Of a DNA stretch of 64,000 nt, positions 33,638-47,700 are shown one piece after another. The position numbers were made by a program, and so were the translations under genes. A model generated the notes under the pieces. It was given only the letters and a program-made list of their open reading frames with translations. It was not told where the DNA came from and searched no databases. This DNA is from Ulota crispa (taxonomy: Eukaryota; Streptophyta; Bryopsida; Orthotrichales; Orthotrichaceae): assembly GCA_963920765.1 (NCBI GenBank), contig OY987245.1, positions 9,936,727 to 10,000,726 of the forward strand, read 5' to 3'. How positions within the stretch are numbered: position 1 is the first letter of the stretch; every line of letters starts with the position of its first letter.

Positions 33638-36132
33638 ATGTCCTACGTGGATGATGAACCATTGGAGCATACATTGCTGGTGGTGAGGGAGGTGTCCGTG
33701 TACAAAATAGCGCCGAGAGGTTCCAGCGGGGGTTACAAGTGCGGGGAATGGCTGCAATCGGACAAGATCTGGACGGGGAGGCTGAAAGTGGTGTCGTTGA
33801 ATGACGCGTGCGACGTTCGGTTGGAGGATTCGAATACCGGGGAGCTATTCGCGGAGTGCCATGTGATGCCGGGCAAGAGAGACGTGACGGTGGAGAATGT
33901 GGTGGACTCGTCCCGGTACTTCGTGCTCCGGATTGACGATGGCCGAGGGAAGCACGCCTTCATTGGCCTCGGATTCGCCGAGCGAAACGAGGCTTTTGAT
34001 TTCAACGTGGCCTTGTCCGATCACGAGAAGCATGTGAAACGGGAGGCGGAGAAAGAAGACGTGCGAGGGTCCGCCAAGGAGGACACCGTTTCTCAGCCTT
34101 CACTAGATCTACGGTTGAAGGTGAGTGTCCCACCGTTCCACTGTAAGGTAGGAGCACCCATAAGCGTGAACTCAAAAATATTTGTATCAATTTGAAAGTT
34201 CCAATTGCAATCATATGCTCATAATACTAACTTGAGTAGTTCTTAAATAGTGAGATAGGGCACTCATCGTGCCAGTCACCCAAAACCATCAGTTTGTCAC
34301 CCGTAACCATTACTTTGTTACCCATTACCAATTAATATTTTAATTGTCAGTTACCAACATCATCACTAACATCACTAACATCACTGACACAAGTAGGTAT
34401 CGGGATGGGGACACTAACGGTGAGGGGTGCTCCTACCTTATGTTCCACTGTATGTTCCACTGTACGTTGTGTCATGTCTTGCTTGCGTGGACATCTCCCT
34501 TCGTTGCATTGGAACTGGATGGTGTATCTTTCTTCCGTTCCCATTCATTGCAGCACACAAACTTCTGTGATATCAACCTTCACCGTGTTAGTGTTTTTCG
34601 GTCTACCTCTGCTCGAGTACTTGAGATTTCATCAATCAAGATTGCTACTTGACTGTAGATATGTTTCTAGGTATGTTCGCACTTGGTGTTAGGAGAGGTA
34701 TTAGCAATAGGAATGTAGTCTAAAATGTGTATAGATGCCTCTAATTATCCTTAGCTACTATCACTCTTAACATCAAGTGTGAACACAACTTTATCTATTA
34801 ACCGTTTAGTTTTAGGGTAACCTCTGAGTACCTAAGCTAAAATTAAACAGTCCACATTGGTAGCTAGTAGTTGGTCACAAAGACCTTCAAAACATGTCTC
34901 TAATGGGTAAAATGTAGATTCTGGTTGCTTCTTTCTATTGGTACATTTCGATAGCTTCCTTGGATGCTTTGTTTCAACTTGATTTTTGTAGTTGTGAACG
35001 CTGCCACTTTTGGCCATTTGGGCCGCTTTTAGGGGCTGATTAATAGAATTACATGATAGAGTTATCCTTATTCTCATTCAAAGTGCGGTTGCTAACCATG
35101 GGGTGAATTTAATGAATAATGTTGTAAAGAGGCACTGGGGAGCTCTTTCTGCGGGTGGTTTTAATTTATGGATTTGAAATAGTAAGTAAAGGACAACTCA
35201 ATTAGGTCCTCGTTTTGGGATTTTGGGAATTTGGAGAACTCTCTCTTTGTGAGGCTACCTTCATGTAATGGAGGCCTTCACTTGTGCTGCGGTTAGAAGT
35301 ACTTTCATGATTGGGTCTACTATAAATACTTTGCTTGCAATATGTTGCACTCTGCAACCTCGAAACTTGTTTAGTAAACGAGGTTTCTGTATGATGAGTG
35401 TGTATTGACTCTGCTCGCCATGATGTCATTTGGATTAATAGTATCTGACTATATCGTGCTTTTTTCAGGAGGGAGAAACAATACGAATTAATGTGAAGAC
35501 AAAGCCAGTGTCGGGGACTGGCATGCTGTCAGGTGCAACAGGACCTAGTAATGCAATCAGCAGTACTGGTCGCATGAAAGCCCCACTGGCCCCTCCCCCA
35601 GGGGGTGGGCGCCTCCGGTCTCCACTTCCTCCTCCTCCAAATGACAACAAAAGCTTACGTACTAGCCCTGTTCCTTCTGGAACAGCGTTTGCGTCTACTC
35701 TTGGGTCCGGTCATGGTCCAGACAAGTCAGGAAGAGCCTCTGCTGATCCCTTTTTAGACTTATCCCAACTCGAGGTACTATTTTCTCACATCTCTCTGTG
35801 AACTTTATTTTGATGTTTCAGAAGTACACCAAATCCAAGACCATTTCTGCTATAGTAATCCTTTCGGGAGCCTTAATTTCTGTTTCATCTCTTTGTTCAG
35901 TTCCTTGCCACATTTTCTCACTTCTACCAGTGCATATTAGTATTTTTAGATATTTTGATGTAATCAGTATCCTTTTGTACACACTTTGTTTGATATATTA
36001 ATATGTTATATGCTTTGGTATTGCAACACTGACCATACTATGCTCGTAACGTGACAGACGAGCTTGCCAACGGGAACAAAGTCAGGCTCAAGCAGAAACG
36101 GCAGTGCAGCAGGAGGCTGGGCTGCATTTTAA
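33638..36132 (+). CDS. NECAP-type adaptin-ear-binding coat-associated protein
   Basis: Coding exons 33638-34120, 35469-35774 and 36058-36132 join in frame to 287 aa. NECAPs are cytosolic accessory proteins of clathrin coats that bind AP-1/AP-2 ear domains. The N-terminal PHear domain (about residues 8-155) contains HTLLVVREVSVYKI, GYKCGEWLQSDKIW, SSRYFVLRIDDGRGKHAFIG and FAERNEAFDFNVALSDHEK, all close to plant NECAP. Exon 2 opens EGETIRINVKTKP and continues with a proline-rich linker including RSPLPPPPNDN. Adaptor-binding signals are DPF in DPFLDLSQLE and the C-terminal GWAAF, a WxxF motif ending the protein. The start is the ATG giving MSYVDDEPLEHT; the open frame continues upstream but matches nothing. 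A MITE begins 25 bp inside intron 1. Confidence 0.95.
34146..34438. repeat. AGGTAG-family MITE in NECAP intron 1 (293 bp)
   Basis: It begins AGGTAGGAGCACCCATAAGC and ends GGGGTGCTCCTACCT, with TA on both sides (34144-34145 and 34439-34440). Its left boundary is 25 bases past the exon 1 donor at 34120/34121. It includes ATCACTAACATCACTAACAT short repeats. Terminal sequence places it in the CACCCATAA subfamily. Confidence 0.8.
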
Positions 36133-36690
36133 CTGACTGCTTGTGTTTCTGAAGGAAGAAGTCTATATTTAATTAAAAATTCATAGCATCCGGTTTAGTG
36201 ATGTTTGATAATGTGTTGTCCTGGAGGAAAAGTCAATGGTTGTGAGTTTGAGGAGAAATCCACTGTTTTTCCCTGCATTCGTCCCTCTCCAACCATTGAA
36301 TCCCTTGAGTTTTGACTAGTGTCCTAGTGTGTTGCCTGTGTAGAGGTGAGACTTAGATGGCGCAGGTGGTGTAGATAATGGATATTCTCCTGCTTGCACC
36401 CCCCTTCATAAGTGTATGGCATTGATACTTCAATGATTATCAAGTCCTTATTATATGTGGAATCATTTACTTGTGGGCCTTTGGTTGTAGGAACTGAGCA
36501 CTTGTTGCGTCTTTGCTTAGATTTTGTCACCAGCGGTTCACAAGCGGTTCACAAGCGGTACTTGTGAATCACAATGAGCGAGGGAGGAAACCACTACCAT
36601 GCAAATAACTTGAGTTTTTTTAGATGGTTTTGCGTAGCATAGCGTAGGTTAGCGAATTGATAAAGAGAGAATTTAGATCCATTGTAATAA

Positions 36691-36762
36691 CCCCTCACCG
36701 CCCCGGGTATCAGAAAAAACACTGAAACGCGGCCACATTCTGGCTCCTCCGGCGGTGAGGGG
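36691..36762. repeat. Miniature CCCCTC-ended TIR element (72 bp), ATAA-flanked
   Basis: CCCCTCACCGCC at the left pairs with GGCGGTGAGGGG at the right. The flanks are ATAA at 36687-36690 and ATAA at 36763-36766: a direct, non-palindromic 4-bp duplication. A relative of almost the same length lies at 45089-45159. Confidence 0.65.
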
Positions 36763-37412
36763 ATAAGCTGCAATATTTTGGTGGACAATAGTGGCTCAAC
36801 ATTATATCTGCTTTTTCATTGGGACTAATTTTCTAAATATTGATATTATGTTTTGACTGTGGTATTCGTTAACATACTGGGATAGAAAAAGTCTTTGGAG
36901 CATTTGCACCTCATCACCAAATATCGTATAAGAAAGGTTATGGTTGGTGACTACATCCGTAGCCTAGATAGGTCCTCTTTCAATTGAAATTAATGTGGGT
37001 CATCTTTTGCCCTTTCGTTTGTGCATGTTTGCAATACATAAGAATGTTTGAAAAGAATGTTTGAAGGATCATTTGATTCTTGTCCAAGTTTTGAGTTGAT
37101 TCTCCATGTTGGTGTTTCTTTTTTGTGATTGGTCACGTGTCCATGCCGAGACATTGTTAATCAAAATTGGTCATGGGTTTGGATGTTTGAACCTTGACTG
37201 CATTGCAGTTTTTTTTTTAAAGACCTAATAACAACAACAATGTTACGAGGAAAAAAAACTAACAATGCGTAAGTACAAAGTTATGTGAAATCCTAGTCTC
37301 TAAATAGTTACATGCATCTTCAAGTGGCCAAACAATGAGCCATTAGGATAAGGCAATCTAATTGTCAAGGCAATCTAAATGCAATAATTGGTGTAGGTCC
37401 CTTTTATGATTA

Positions 37413-37827
37413 AGGTAGTGTGCATAAATTGCAATCCTCTCACCTAAAGAGTCCCTATAATTAACTCAAGAATGGATATGAAGTGGTCCTTAAATGGATC
37501 CTCTTGAGCCATTGAGTGGACAAAAAAAAGGTGTATTTTATAGCAAGAGCCATTCATACTCCTTGATTTCACCTTATTTCTTTACAAGTTGCAAAGGGGT
37601 TGATTTTGGGAGACCTACAAGTCACAAATAGGTGTCTATTACAAAGAACTTTAAAAATTCATTGACAATTCAATAATGCTTCAAAAAACATAAAACAAAT
37701 TATGTTACATTTGGCATCTATTTCTCTTTGTCTGAAAATTAGAGAAAAAATCTTCCTATCTTGAAAGCCCATGAAAAGGCAGACCAGCCCTTAACCCTTA
37801 AAGTGATGGTTTTAGAGCATATTACCT
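37413..37827. repeat. AGGTAG-family MITE (415 bp), long subfamily
   Basis: It begins AGGTAGTGTGCATAAATTGC and ends GGTTTTAGAGCATATTACCT, with TA on both sides (37411-37412 and 37828-37829). The interior, AAGAGCCATTCATACTCCTT and GCATCTATTTCTCTTTGTCT, aligns with the copy at 16812-17221. Confidence 0.75.
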
Positions 37828-38772
37828 TACTTCAGCACTAGGGCTAAGGGCTGGTTCACTCCCATATATGCTACCCGTAGGTTGGTGTCCTGCATGGGCC
37901 AAGCTACTCCGCCTTGTCGTTCATTTCGAAGTTGGTCATAATCCAGGAGGCAGACTTTAGTCTAGCCAATTGACAACTGAGATTTTTTTTTTTTTTTCCT
38001 GACACATGAATCTGACAAACATGATTGACAATGACATTCAAGAAGTAGAGCGACACAGAGAGGGTTTGCTTTTGTAGCATGTTATTTATACGGGGACATG
38101 ACAATGCGAGTAATTGTTACAGGACCAATGTTCACAGATGTGGCTAAACTTTTCAATACTCTGTTCTGATTTATCTTTCATAGCTACAAAAAGTGCTAAT
38201 ACCACCACAGCTTTCCATTTGAAATTCTAACCGGCCCTTTAGCCACTTGAGCTAATTATGCAAATCACATTTGACATAACAACCCTAGTACTTCAACTTC
38301 ACATATAATGTCTAACAAGAAATAAAAAAGCAGCCTCATTGGACTATTATAAGAAGAAAAACTATAATCCTAACTTCAATCGTGTAGGGTTGGATTGAAT
38401 TAAGAGTCTGTTTTCAGTCTAAGACCTCCCACCAAAGTCCCCGAGACCATTGTCGTTTAACTCCGATCTAAAAAAACTAACTTGAATGAAGCATCTGTTG
38501 GCATTTGCTGGAAATTGGTTCAACTATCTAAGCCTCATAAACTTATGATAAATTAACTTAGACGATTAATTCCATCCTTGACGTCTCCGTTAGGGTGTAG
38601 ACCCTATAAATAAACCAACATGTTACCACGTCCATAACTTTTCACAAACTCTAGTACATGATAATATCTACAATGACCCCATCCACCAAAAATTAATGAA
38701 ACACGCGTTACACGCCGTCTCTGGGTACGTGGAATGGAAATCAACGGAGTTTGTGTACCCAAGGGAACACGT

Positions 38773-41700
38773 TCAAAATGCGTGCACTTGAGCTGGAGGA
38801 TCCACGTGGACGAAGAAGCTGGCTCCCACAATGAAGTAGCACAACACCAGCATTACTCCTTTGAAGTAATTTGCTGTTCCTTCCTGCAGAATTACAGATC
38901 TTGGTAGTTGGGGAAACTTACCCAACACTAGCAATGACAAATTGGCCCTTGAATTTAGATATTTATGGCATCTTAGAATTTGAATCTAGATTTTAGAGAT
39001 TTAGAGAAACTCAACTTTTCTCTTTTTCCCTTGCTAAATGGATCTAGGAAGCATGTATAATGCATGACACGTATAACAACAACTCCTGAATTTGAGCAAC
39101 TAGCCTACTACTCTGTAAAAAAAAAAGCTATCAAAGATCTAAGGCTGCTAGGATGAAGCCAAGGTTTTGGTATTCTTCTTGGTGAAATTGCTTTTGAGCT
39201 AATGGGTGTTTGTATTGTGCTTGAATGTTTTTTGTCATTGCAATTTAATTGGTTACAAGTGTCATGCACTACGGTTGCTTTGAAGGGATTCAAAGGTCAA
39301 ATACATATAAATTTGCAAAAGTTGTAATTAGTGTACTGGAATTGAATTTGTTTTTGTGTTGGTTCTTACATGTATTTTTGAGCTGACTGAACTCATTGAC
39401 TTGTAAACGCTAGATATCTTTGATTGCATACATCTGAAGTTTGCTTTGGTCTAACATATTGAATTTGTAGGGGTTCAATCAGCAACCACTAGGTGTACAG
39501 CGGTAGCTTACCAACAAATCTGTCCTAAATTATTTTAGAGAAAGCAAAATTAAGACAATGCATAGTTGTTGTTGACAGTAGTTGTAAAATGGTAAAGGCG
39601 CGTGTGTATATATATGATTATACCATTTTTTTCTGACAAAATACAACATTTATGGGCTAAAGAAAACTCAAATAGACTTGCAACAATGCATGCAAGAAAT
39701 TAGTGGTGAGCTTGAGTTTAAATTTTTTAAATTAATTACTCACCTTGAAAATGGTTAAAAGTTGCTATTATACTAAGGATGCCTTATCTAACTAAACTTG
39801 TACATGTAATTCTTGACTTTGTTTGCAAAATCTAGGGAGATCCCCAATGCTGAAGGACATAAATTTTTAATGTTTTGCAAAGATCTCCTAATATTTCTTC
39901 ACAGGTTCCCAATGTTTTTTCAGAAACCTCCCAAATCTCTTGGTCCTTTTCAACTTACTATTATGTGTGGACCTTATCAATCCAGAATTACTTAAATATG
40001 GTACGAGGTGTAAACACCATATTAGGTAAATTGGGAAAAATGAGGGTCTCATTTTGTACTCCACCTTAAACTCAAAAAGTTACCTTAAACCAGATTTGAA
40101 GGTATCAGATTCATTTTGAGCCACTAAGTTTTTTTCCCTCCCAAATTCCTCCTCTCAAGTAAGGGCATGTGTACTAAAAAAACGCTGGAGCTTGAATTAA
40201 GGTGATCAGTTTAATCCTTCAGAAGACCCAAAATGTACTGTTTTTTCCAATTTACCTAATATGGTGACAGTACTGATTGTGAGGTATTAAAAAATCTCAA
40301 CATCTGTAACATGGGGTTTTTTTGAAATCGTACCAGAAGCATGAATACCACGACGAGGACGGAGATGAAGAGCACCACAGTCTCAAATAACTCGAAGTTC
40401 AGATCCATAGTCACTCCCATTGGCCAACCCAGAAGTACACACACTGGAATCTGCAATATTTCGGCATCCACAATTAAAAGGGCTTTGATTTTTCTTAAAT
40501 ATTTTCAGAGTTTTCAAATGTAGCTAAATTTAGCAAAATATTTACTCAAAAAAGTTTGTTTTATGACCACTAACAAGGAGACTGATTGCAATTCCTACAA
40601 AGTAGTAGAAACTTGTGTAGAATTCCTCAGCTTGTGGTTCATGACTAGAATAAAAAAACCTCAACGACATAATTCCCACAACAAACAAAGAAAATTTGCT
40701 TGTAGGAACATTATGTCCTCAATGATTGTAAAATTGTCCACAACAAGCTCATTTACAACTATTGTGGACAAAATTATAATCATTTTGGACACGGTTTTCT
40801 AGGTCAAATTTTTACTAGTGGGGAGAGACCCAGTTTTGGTGAAAACCATGTAGAACTTTTGCACGTTTAGCAACTGGAGCTACTTGTTAACCCCCAAAGG
40901 CCCAAGGAGCCCACTTTGGGCTTTATGAGAACTCGAGCAGGCTTGATTTCATAATTTGGAATTTTTTTATGAAATTTTTAGGATGGATGCTACTCATCAC
41001 AATCTACGTGTGAAGCTTTATTTCATGTCATTTTGATAAGTAATGTAAAAGCTATAAGGTTTTTTCAATTTCAATGTCAAATCGGGCAGCAAAAATTATA
41101 TTCTAAATTTTTATTTTTATTTTTTATAGAATTTTATAGATTGATACCTACTCAAAAAAAAGTTGAATCACTCAATTCCAAATAATGAGGTAAGAGTTAA
41201 AGGGAATTTTATTTTGCGGGCAATGAAGGTAGGAGGAGGGTAGAATAAACATATAAAGTTATCTTTTACTCTCAATTTTGAAAATTTTGAAATGAAAATG
41301 AAAACAAAAGTTTCTAATTGTCTATTAGAGCATTCTCAACATTGGGATTAACAATTTTCAAATTCTTCCAAAATTTATTAGCATATTAGTTATATCTTTC
41401 ATTCATCAATACCTTTCACTTTACGATTTTTGTAAAAATGAATCCAAAATTTTTTTGGTCACATTTTTTATATATGCTTTCCACCAATTTTCCAACATAT
41501 TGCCAAAATTGCACAAGAAATACAACATACACGCTTTTCTCTAAAAAGTTTGAAAAACAAAACTTCACCTTCTAGAAGGACTAGAAAAGCCTACATTTTG
41601 AAGTTTAGGCACATTGATCTTGCAATTGGTGGGGACATTCATTCTGAAATTTTGGGACAATGTACTTGTGTAAATCAACCAAAGGATCCTATGGTTGGAT

Positions 41701-44700
41701 TTGTTAAGAAGTAAATTTCAATGAAGATTTTGACTGTGGTTTGGGGACTAGTATTTTGAAGCAGTTTTGGGGCTCTAAACATGAAAGAATTTTAGGGGTT
41801 AAAACCACATTTGATCGTTGGGTTCAGTAGTGTTACTTTCAGTCTGAAATTATCAACAAAACATTACTAGTTGTCTCTAAGAATTTGTAGTAAGCTATAT
41901 ACACTTTGTATTAAGGGAGAGAATGTGGTGATTCTTACCACAAGCATGGAGATTTGGGTGGAAGAGCCAATTGCCACAGCTAATGAGAGATCCTGTCACC
42001 AGAATCACTCCACCTTATTCAGCAAGATGAAAATACCTTGTTGTGATTCTTTCTTGCTTCTATGTACTAAGTTGAGCAAGTAAATGCAGTATTTCTAGAG
42101 ATAGGAGTTACATTGAAGTTTTACATAAAACAAAAAGTAGAAATGAAAGAGACAGTTAATAAAAAATACAAATAAAAATGAAGAAGTGGTGTATGCTTCA
42201 TGGAATGGTGAAGAGATACAATTTTTTGGTGCATTGTGACAAAATGAAGTAGAGTTGGAAGTTACTCATAATAAAATTTAACATGTAAAGTGTCTTGTTG
42301 TTGTCAGGTGTTGAGAATTCAACAGATTATGGAGAATGAAGAAGAATTTGCCTTCAAAGTTTGCAAAATTAAGAAGAAACCAAAGATAAAACTGCCAACA
42401 AATTAAACTAAGATTATGGAATCATCTAGTCACAACAATAGAAGAGTTGTTGCTTATTTCATATTTAAAGTATCTTAACTTCCATGGATTTTTATGAACT
42501 CCTTTCTTCATTGTCAAATAATAATGCATTGATGCAACCCTCTTAAAGTGCAATTTGTGATAAAGTAAATATTGAATGTATGCATGTAGTTTGAAAATTG
42601 TACCAAATTGTCTTTGATGGCAAAAATGATGGCACTAGTGTGTTCTGCTGCATTCCCCACAATTGGTAAAATGATGACACTAATAAACGCTACTGGAATG
42701 TGCCAAACCTTGGAAGCACCCTATCATGAGTAAAACCACAAATTTTGTTAGAAGAAATTACAATCATTAGATCTCCAAGATTAGTAGCTCCTTACAAATA
42801 AGCACACTTTCCTAACCTATGAAAACCTTCAAACTTATGTGATGATATGTAATTTGCTTCACAAAAACAAGCATGCTAACAAAATACTTTGATCCTCAAC
42901 ACGTGAAAAACTTTTGAACACATAATTTGGCAACTACTTAAGAATTGAATGGAGCTTTCAATAAATGATTATTTTGTAAAGTATTGTTTTGATGCAACTT
43001 TTTGACAAACTAACCTATATTGAGTTCACTTGGATCACTATAAAATTCAAAATCTCACACTAGTTAAATTTTCTAGGATTTTGTTTTGTTAATGATGAAC
43101 AAGATTTAGCAATTTATTATTGAGATTTTTGTTAAAAGAATCCTATAAAAATTAAATGGGAACAAATTATACTAGTGTCAACAACATATAAGTGCAAGAG
43201 AGGTCTTTTGTGTGCATACTTCAATGGCATCAACAATATACTCGGATAAGATGGAAATGAAGAATGTGAGAATAGCCAGCCAAAAGATTGCACTCCACGC
43301 ATCAACTTCCGGCTCCTCCAACTCATTTGTGCTATCAATAGCTTCAATGTCCTGCAAGTTTACTACAATTGAGTTAGTTTGAGATACAAAATAAGCGCCT
43401 TGCTTTCAATTAGTTATGTAGTGCGCAATCCTAAGTATCAGATGAAGCTTTTTCTACATACTTAAAAATACAACTAGACAATTATCATGATATTATTTTG
43501 AAGTCAAACCATATGAATAATGATTTATTGGTTTAAAAAAATAAAAAAAAGATGTTTTTCTTAGAATTAAGTAATTATTTAAATTACAAATACACATGGC
43601 AGAAGTTTTGAACCTAAAAAGAGGTTATCATGTATAAAATTGGGAATTTAATAAAGTATTGGAAATTTTCACATCTATGCAATAACATATAGAACAAGTT
43701 TGTGGCATGTAAAGTTTTGAGCCCTCCAAGAGCCCCCTACAAGGTCTCCAAAGGGGTCTTACAACATGTATTTACTATAACAAACAAATCACTAATCCCC
43801 TATTTTTGCTCACCTTTTGAATTCAATGCAATCATGAAAACTATACTATTATGTTATCCCTATTAAACAAAAATTATAGGTTCAAAAGTATAATGGGACC
43901 ATAAATTCTACTTTACTACATTTAAATAGATGAGTGAAGTACTTGGATAGTGAGTAAGTTAATGAGTACATTTACATGTTTTATGAGTACAATGGCTTTT
44001 TCTATTGTTTTGGGTTGTGCATGTGGCTTAGGTTCTTCATAGAAGGTAGCAATGGGTATGAGTGCCCTTTCTTGCACTCATGCTAACCAATTAATAACTT
44101 GGTTTGTCAAACTTTGGGGGACTCTTGGAGGGCTCAAAACTTTGTTAATGCTTTGAAACTTCATTATTTCTTTTGATGAAATTGCATCATGTTACCATTG
44201 AAAAATAATATAGCAAAAACCAATAAAAGTGTGTAGCAAAAGAGTCAAGTGCCAATCTAAGTTACCTTGTGTGTTTATCATTGAAGAGGAGACAATTACT
44301 ACCTTTAATGCATTTTGAGTTCCTTGTTTAAATATTGTACTCAATGAATGCATGGTCCCACACCAATCATGAGACCGTACACTTTTGGAGTGCACTTTTA
44401 CACTCATAGAATTCAATAGGTGTTGATTGCAAACTCAGAAATGCATTATACAATTTTAAAGTGAAGGGACATATTTGTATTTACAAATTTTAGTTCAATG
44501 TGAGTCAGGTGATGTGACCGTAGCCAACTCTTGGTTTTAGAAATACACAAGGTGCGTTTTTGTTTGCCTTATTTTCAATTAACACTAATTTGTGATAAAC
44601 TTGTTTGCATTGTTGTTATAATTTTGTTTGCTATTTTAAATCAAATCTTGCACAAAATGTGCTACAGCTTGTAATAGACACATCACAACTTTGATGCTTT

Positions 44701-47700
44701 GCAATTTGGTGTGTCATGCATTTGCTACAAAGCTGTAGCATATGGCATGTATTGCTTAGTATAGTTTATGGAAATCTTGTTTCATATCATGAGATATTAT
44801 TATGATTTTATTTAAAATTACTTGGAACAATTCTAGATTAGTAATGATTGGTTATTCTTTAAAAAAAAGCCAAAAATTGTAGAGTTAAAGAAAAAAAAAA
44901 AACATAATTGAATAAGGGATTTGACAATAAAAAAGCTTTTTTGAAATTCATTTTTTGATTTTGTCTAAAAGTTCTTTAGAATAAATGTTTTTGTTTCCTC
45001 TCAATGAACTAGAAAAAGATTGTAACGTCAATACTTATACATAGGCCCAGTCTAAAGTGCCAAGATTTTGACATTGAATTACATTTACCCCCTCATTGCC
45101 TAAGTTGACAAAATTGTCCTCATTTCTTGTGCATTTTGAGATCTGCCGGCAATGAGGGGTTAATTGAGAAAAACATAGGTTTAAATTTTTTTATTAGTTT
45201 AATGCCTTGAAAAGTTCCAATGCCATAAAGGGCATAAATTTATAAGCTAAATAATCTTTGTAATTGGTAAAGTTGAAAGAAATGAAACAATTTACACCTG
45301 GATATGAATATATTGCTTTAACTAGAGAGAGACTTTCTCCATAAATTATAAAGAAGATTACATAGTTGATTTAATTTCAAAACTTGCTTTAAAAAAATAA
45401 AATTGTATGTTATTATTGAACGTTATCTTGTTTCAAAAACTACCATACAATTTTAGAGTTGAAAGAAGCAAAGCACATTAAAACTTGATACAATGCTTTC
45501 TAATACAACCTTATTATTGTTGATGGTACTTATAACCTTTTTTTGGAAACAATCCACTAGTTATCACCCCACACCAAAATGCTAGCCATGGTTTCAGGTG
45601 TTACAAAAACTATAGCAAATGAAAACCTTAATATAACACAACCATCCAATCATTTCTTATATAAAGAGTTTGTTTTTTATATGGTGCCAAATAGCATAAA
45701 CCAACAAAGATTCAACAACCATATGAGCTGTTCACAGCACCTCTCATTAAGTAGGAACTCTTTGTAGTTAATAGTAGGATAAAAGTCATGAACACAATAA
45801 TTATTTGTTAATTTGGGAAAAAAATTCAATTTTGGGACTTCTAAATTTTTCATTTGAAAGTCTTTGGGTGATTTAGAGTGAATTTTATGATGATGTCTTC
45901 AAGACCTTACATCAACTGATGTAATATCTTGAAGGAATGATCAAAAAACTCATTTTAAATGACCAAAATATACCCACAAATGCAAAATTTAGTATCCCAA
46001 AATCCGTTTGGGGAAGGTGTTTTTTCCCAAATTAATGAATATTTTTGTCATGATGAAAATAAATTAGAACTATCATATGCCAAAAGAAACATTCAAAGTC
46101 AACAACTCTTTGACATTTTTGACCAATAATTTGTTGGTTTGTAGTGTCTTGCACTATATTAATTTTGAGGTTTTTAATTTGAGGGAGGACCTCTCTACTT
46201 TGACTTTTGCGCTTACTTTTACTTTTTTGAAGGGGTTTACCCAACATTTAATTTCTTGGCAAATTTTTGCCTAAATCTTACTTGGAAATTATGTTGGTGA
46301 CTAGTACACTAGGATCTTCAAGTGAAAATTTGGATGAAATTGCCAGATCCTTCTTGGAGCAAATTCCCAATTTGTCAAATTTTGAATGAACGTAGCTTAT
46401 ATTAGTAGTTTTTGGATGAACTCTTCAATATCATTCAGTCATTCCAATTTTAGCCAACTTTTCCTTACCTGCCTGTATTCTAGGATGCGGATCGCTCTAC
46501 CTTGACAAAAACAAAAATTAAACCGTGGGTTTACCTCGTCGCGAAGAGCCGGCGACGGGGGGTTGTAGAGTTGGAAGAAGATGTAACCAGCGTACGCGAC
46601 CAGCATGACGGCGCTCGTGACGCGCGACAGCACCAGCTCCGACAGCCCCACATGCACTTCCGACCGAGTGGCGTGCAGCGCCGCCGGGAACAGCATGCCC
46701 ATCACCGCCATCAGCAGCAGGCTGCAGTTCAGGTGCGCCGCCGACTTGTTGAACTTCTGTTCCTTGTTCTTGTTGGCCACCCCTCCGACGAAGAAGGCGC
46801 ACCCCAGCACCAGCAGCACGTTCGACAGAATGGACCCCAGCAGTGACAACTGCACCACGCGCACCATGCCGTTGCGCAATGCGAACACGCAGATGATCAT
46901 CTCCGTCGCGTTCCCGAACGTCGCGTTCAACAACCCCCCCACTGCATGCATCCAAACACTCACCACGATCCCATCAACAACTCCGCTCTCAAATCCTAAC
47001 TCCTCGCCATTTCCATATGATCTCTTCGAGCTATGGAAGGTTATACCCATACCCGACCGTTTAACCCCAGAGCGCCCCACGGGCCAGAATGTGGCCTCTT
47101 CATATTTGATAGTTTGTTGTCTTTGGCCATTATAATCTTTTAATCCATGAAGTGGAAATGTACCAAATTTTTCATACATATGTAAATTCTAAGTCTCATG
47201 CAATATCAACAATTAATTCTTCCAAATGTTGTTTTTGAACTTGTGGTTCCAAATTGGTTGCAATGAGGTCTAGCACTGCACAAATTTGGCATGGGCACTC
47301 AAGGATTAAGGATTTGGGATACTGTCATGTCTCATAAAATTTAGGAAAAAAATCAGGTTTGGGGTACCACTAGGTCTTGGAAAATTCAGGAAAAAAATCA
47401 ATAGGATTAGCCTTGCAACAAGCTATCATGGAACGTCATTTTTTTTTTGTGGAAAAAAGTATTGTAGAATATTTTATATTGAAGAGTAGTTGCAACTTAT
47501 AAGATCCTAAAAGCAATTCTAAACTAACCTTGAAATTACTTAGATGAACTTCTATACATGTACTTGATGGTCCCAATCCCAGCCCTCCCAAACTAGTTCT
47601 TAAATTGACATGTGATAAGATTTGCTTATGCTAGTGGCATTCATTACTCCATTTTAAGTTTAAGAGTGTGTGAAGAACACCTCAAATGTAGTGTTACATT

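Larger units (their letters stand above)
36133..38772. other. Spacer between NECAP and CAX 3' ends
   Basis: The two genes converge here, so both 3' untranslated regions lie at the edges. It holds the 72-bp element at 36691, a reverse part of the CTACACT family at 37297-37397, and the MITE at 37413. The rest shows no gene or paired repeat. Confidence 0.5.

Noticed and set aside
46502-47135. Long frames on the plus strand opposite CAX exon 4 and its flank
   Set aside because: They are antisense shadows of a clearly coding, GC-richer exon and have no domain of their own.
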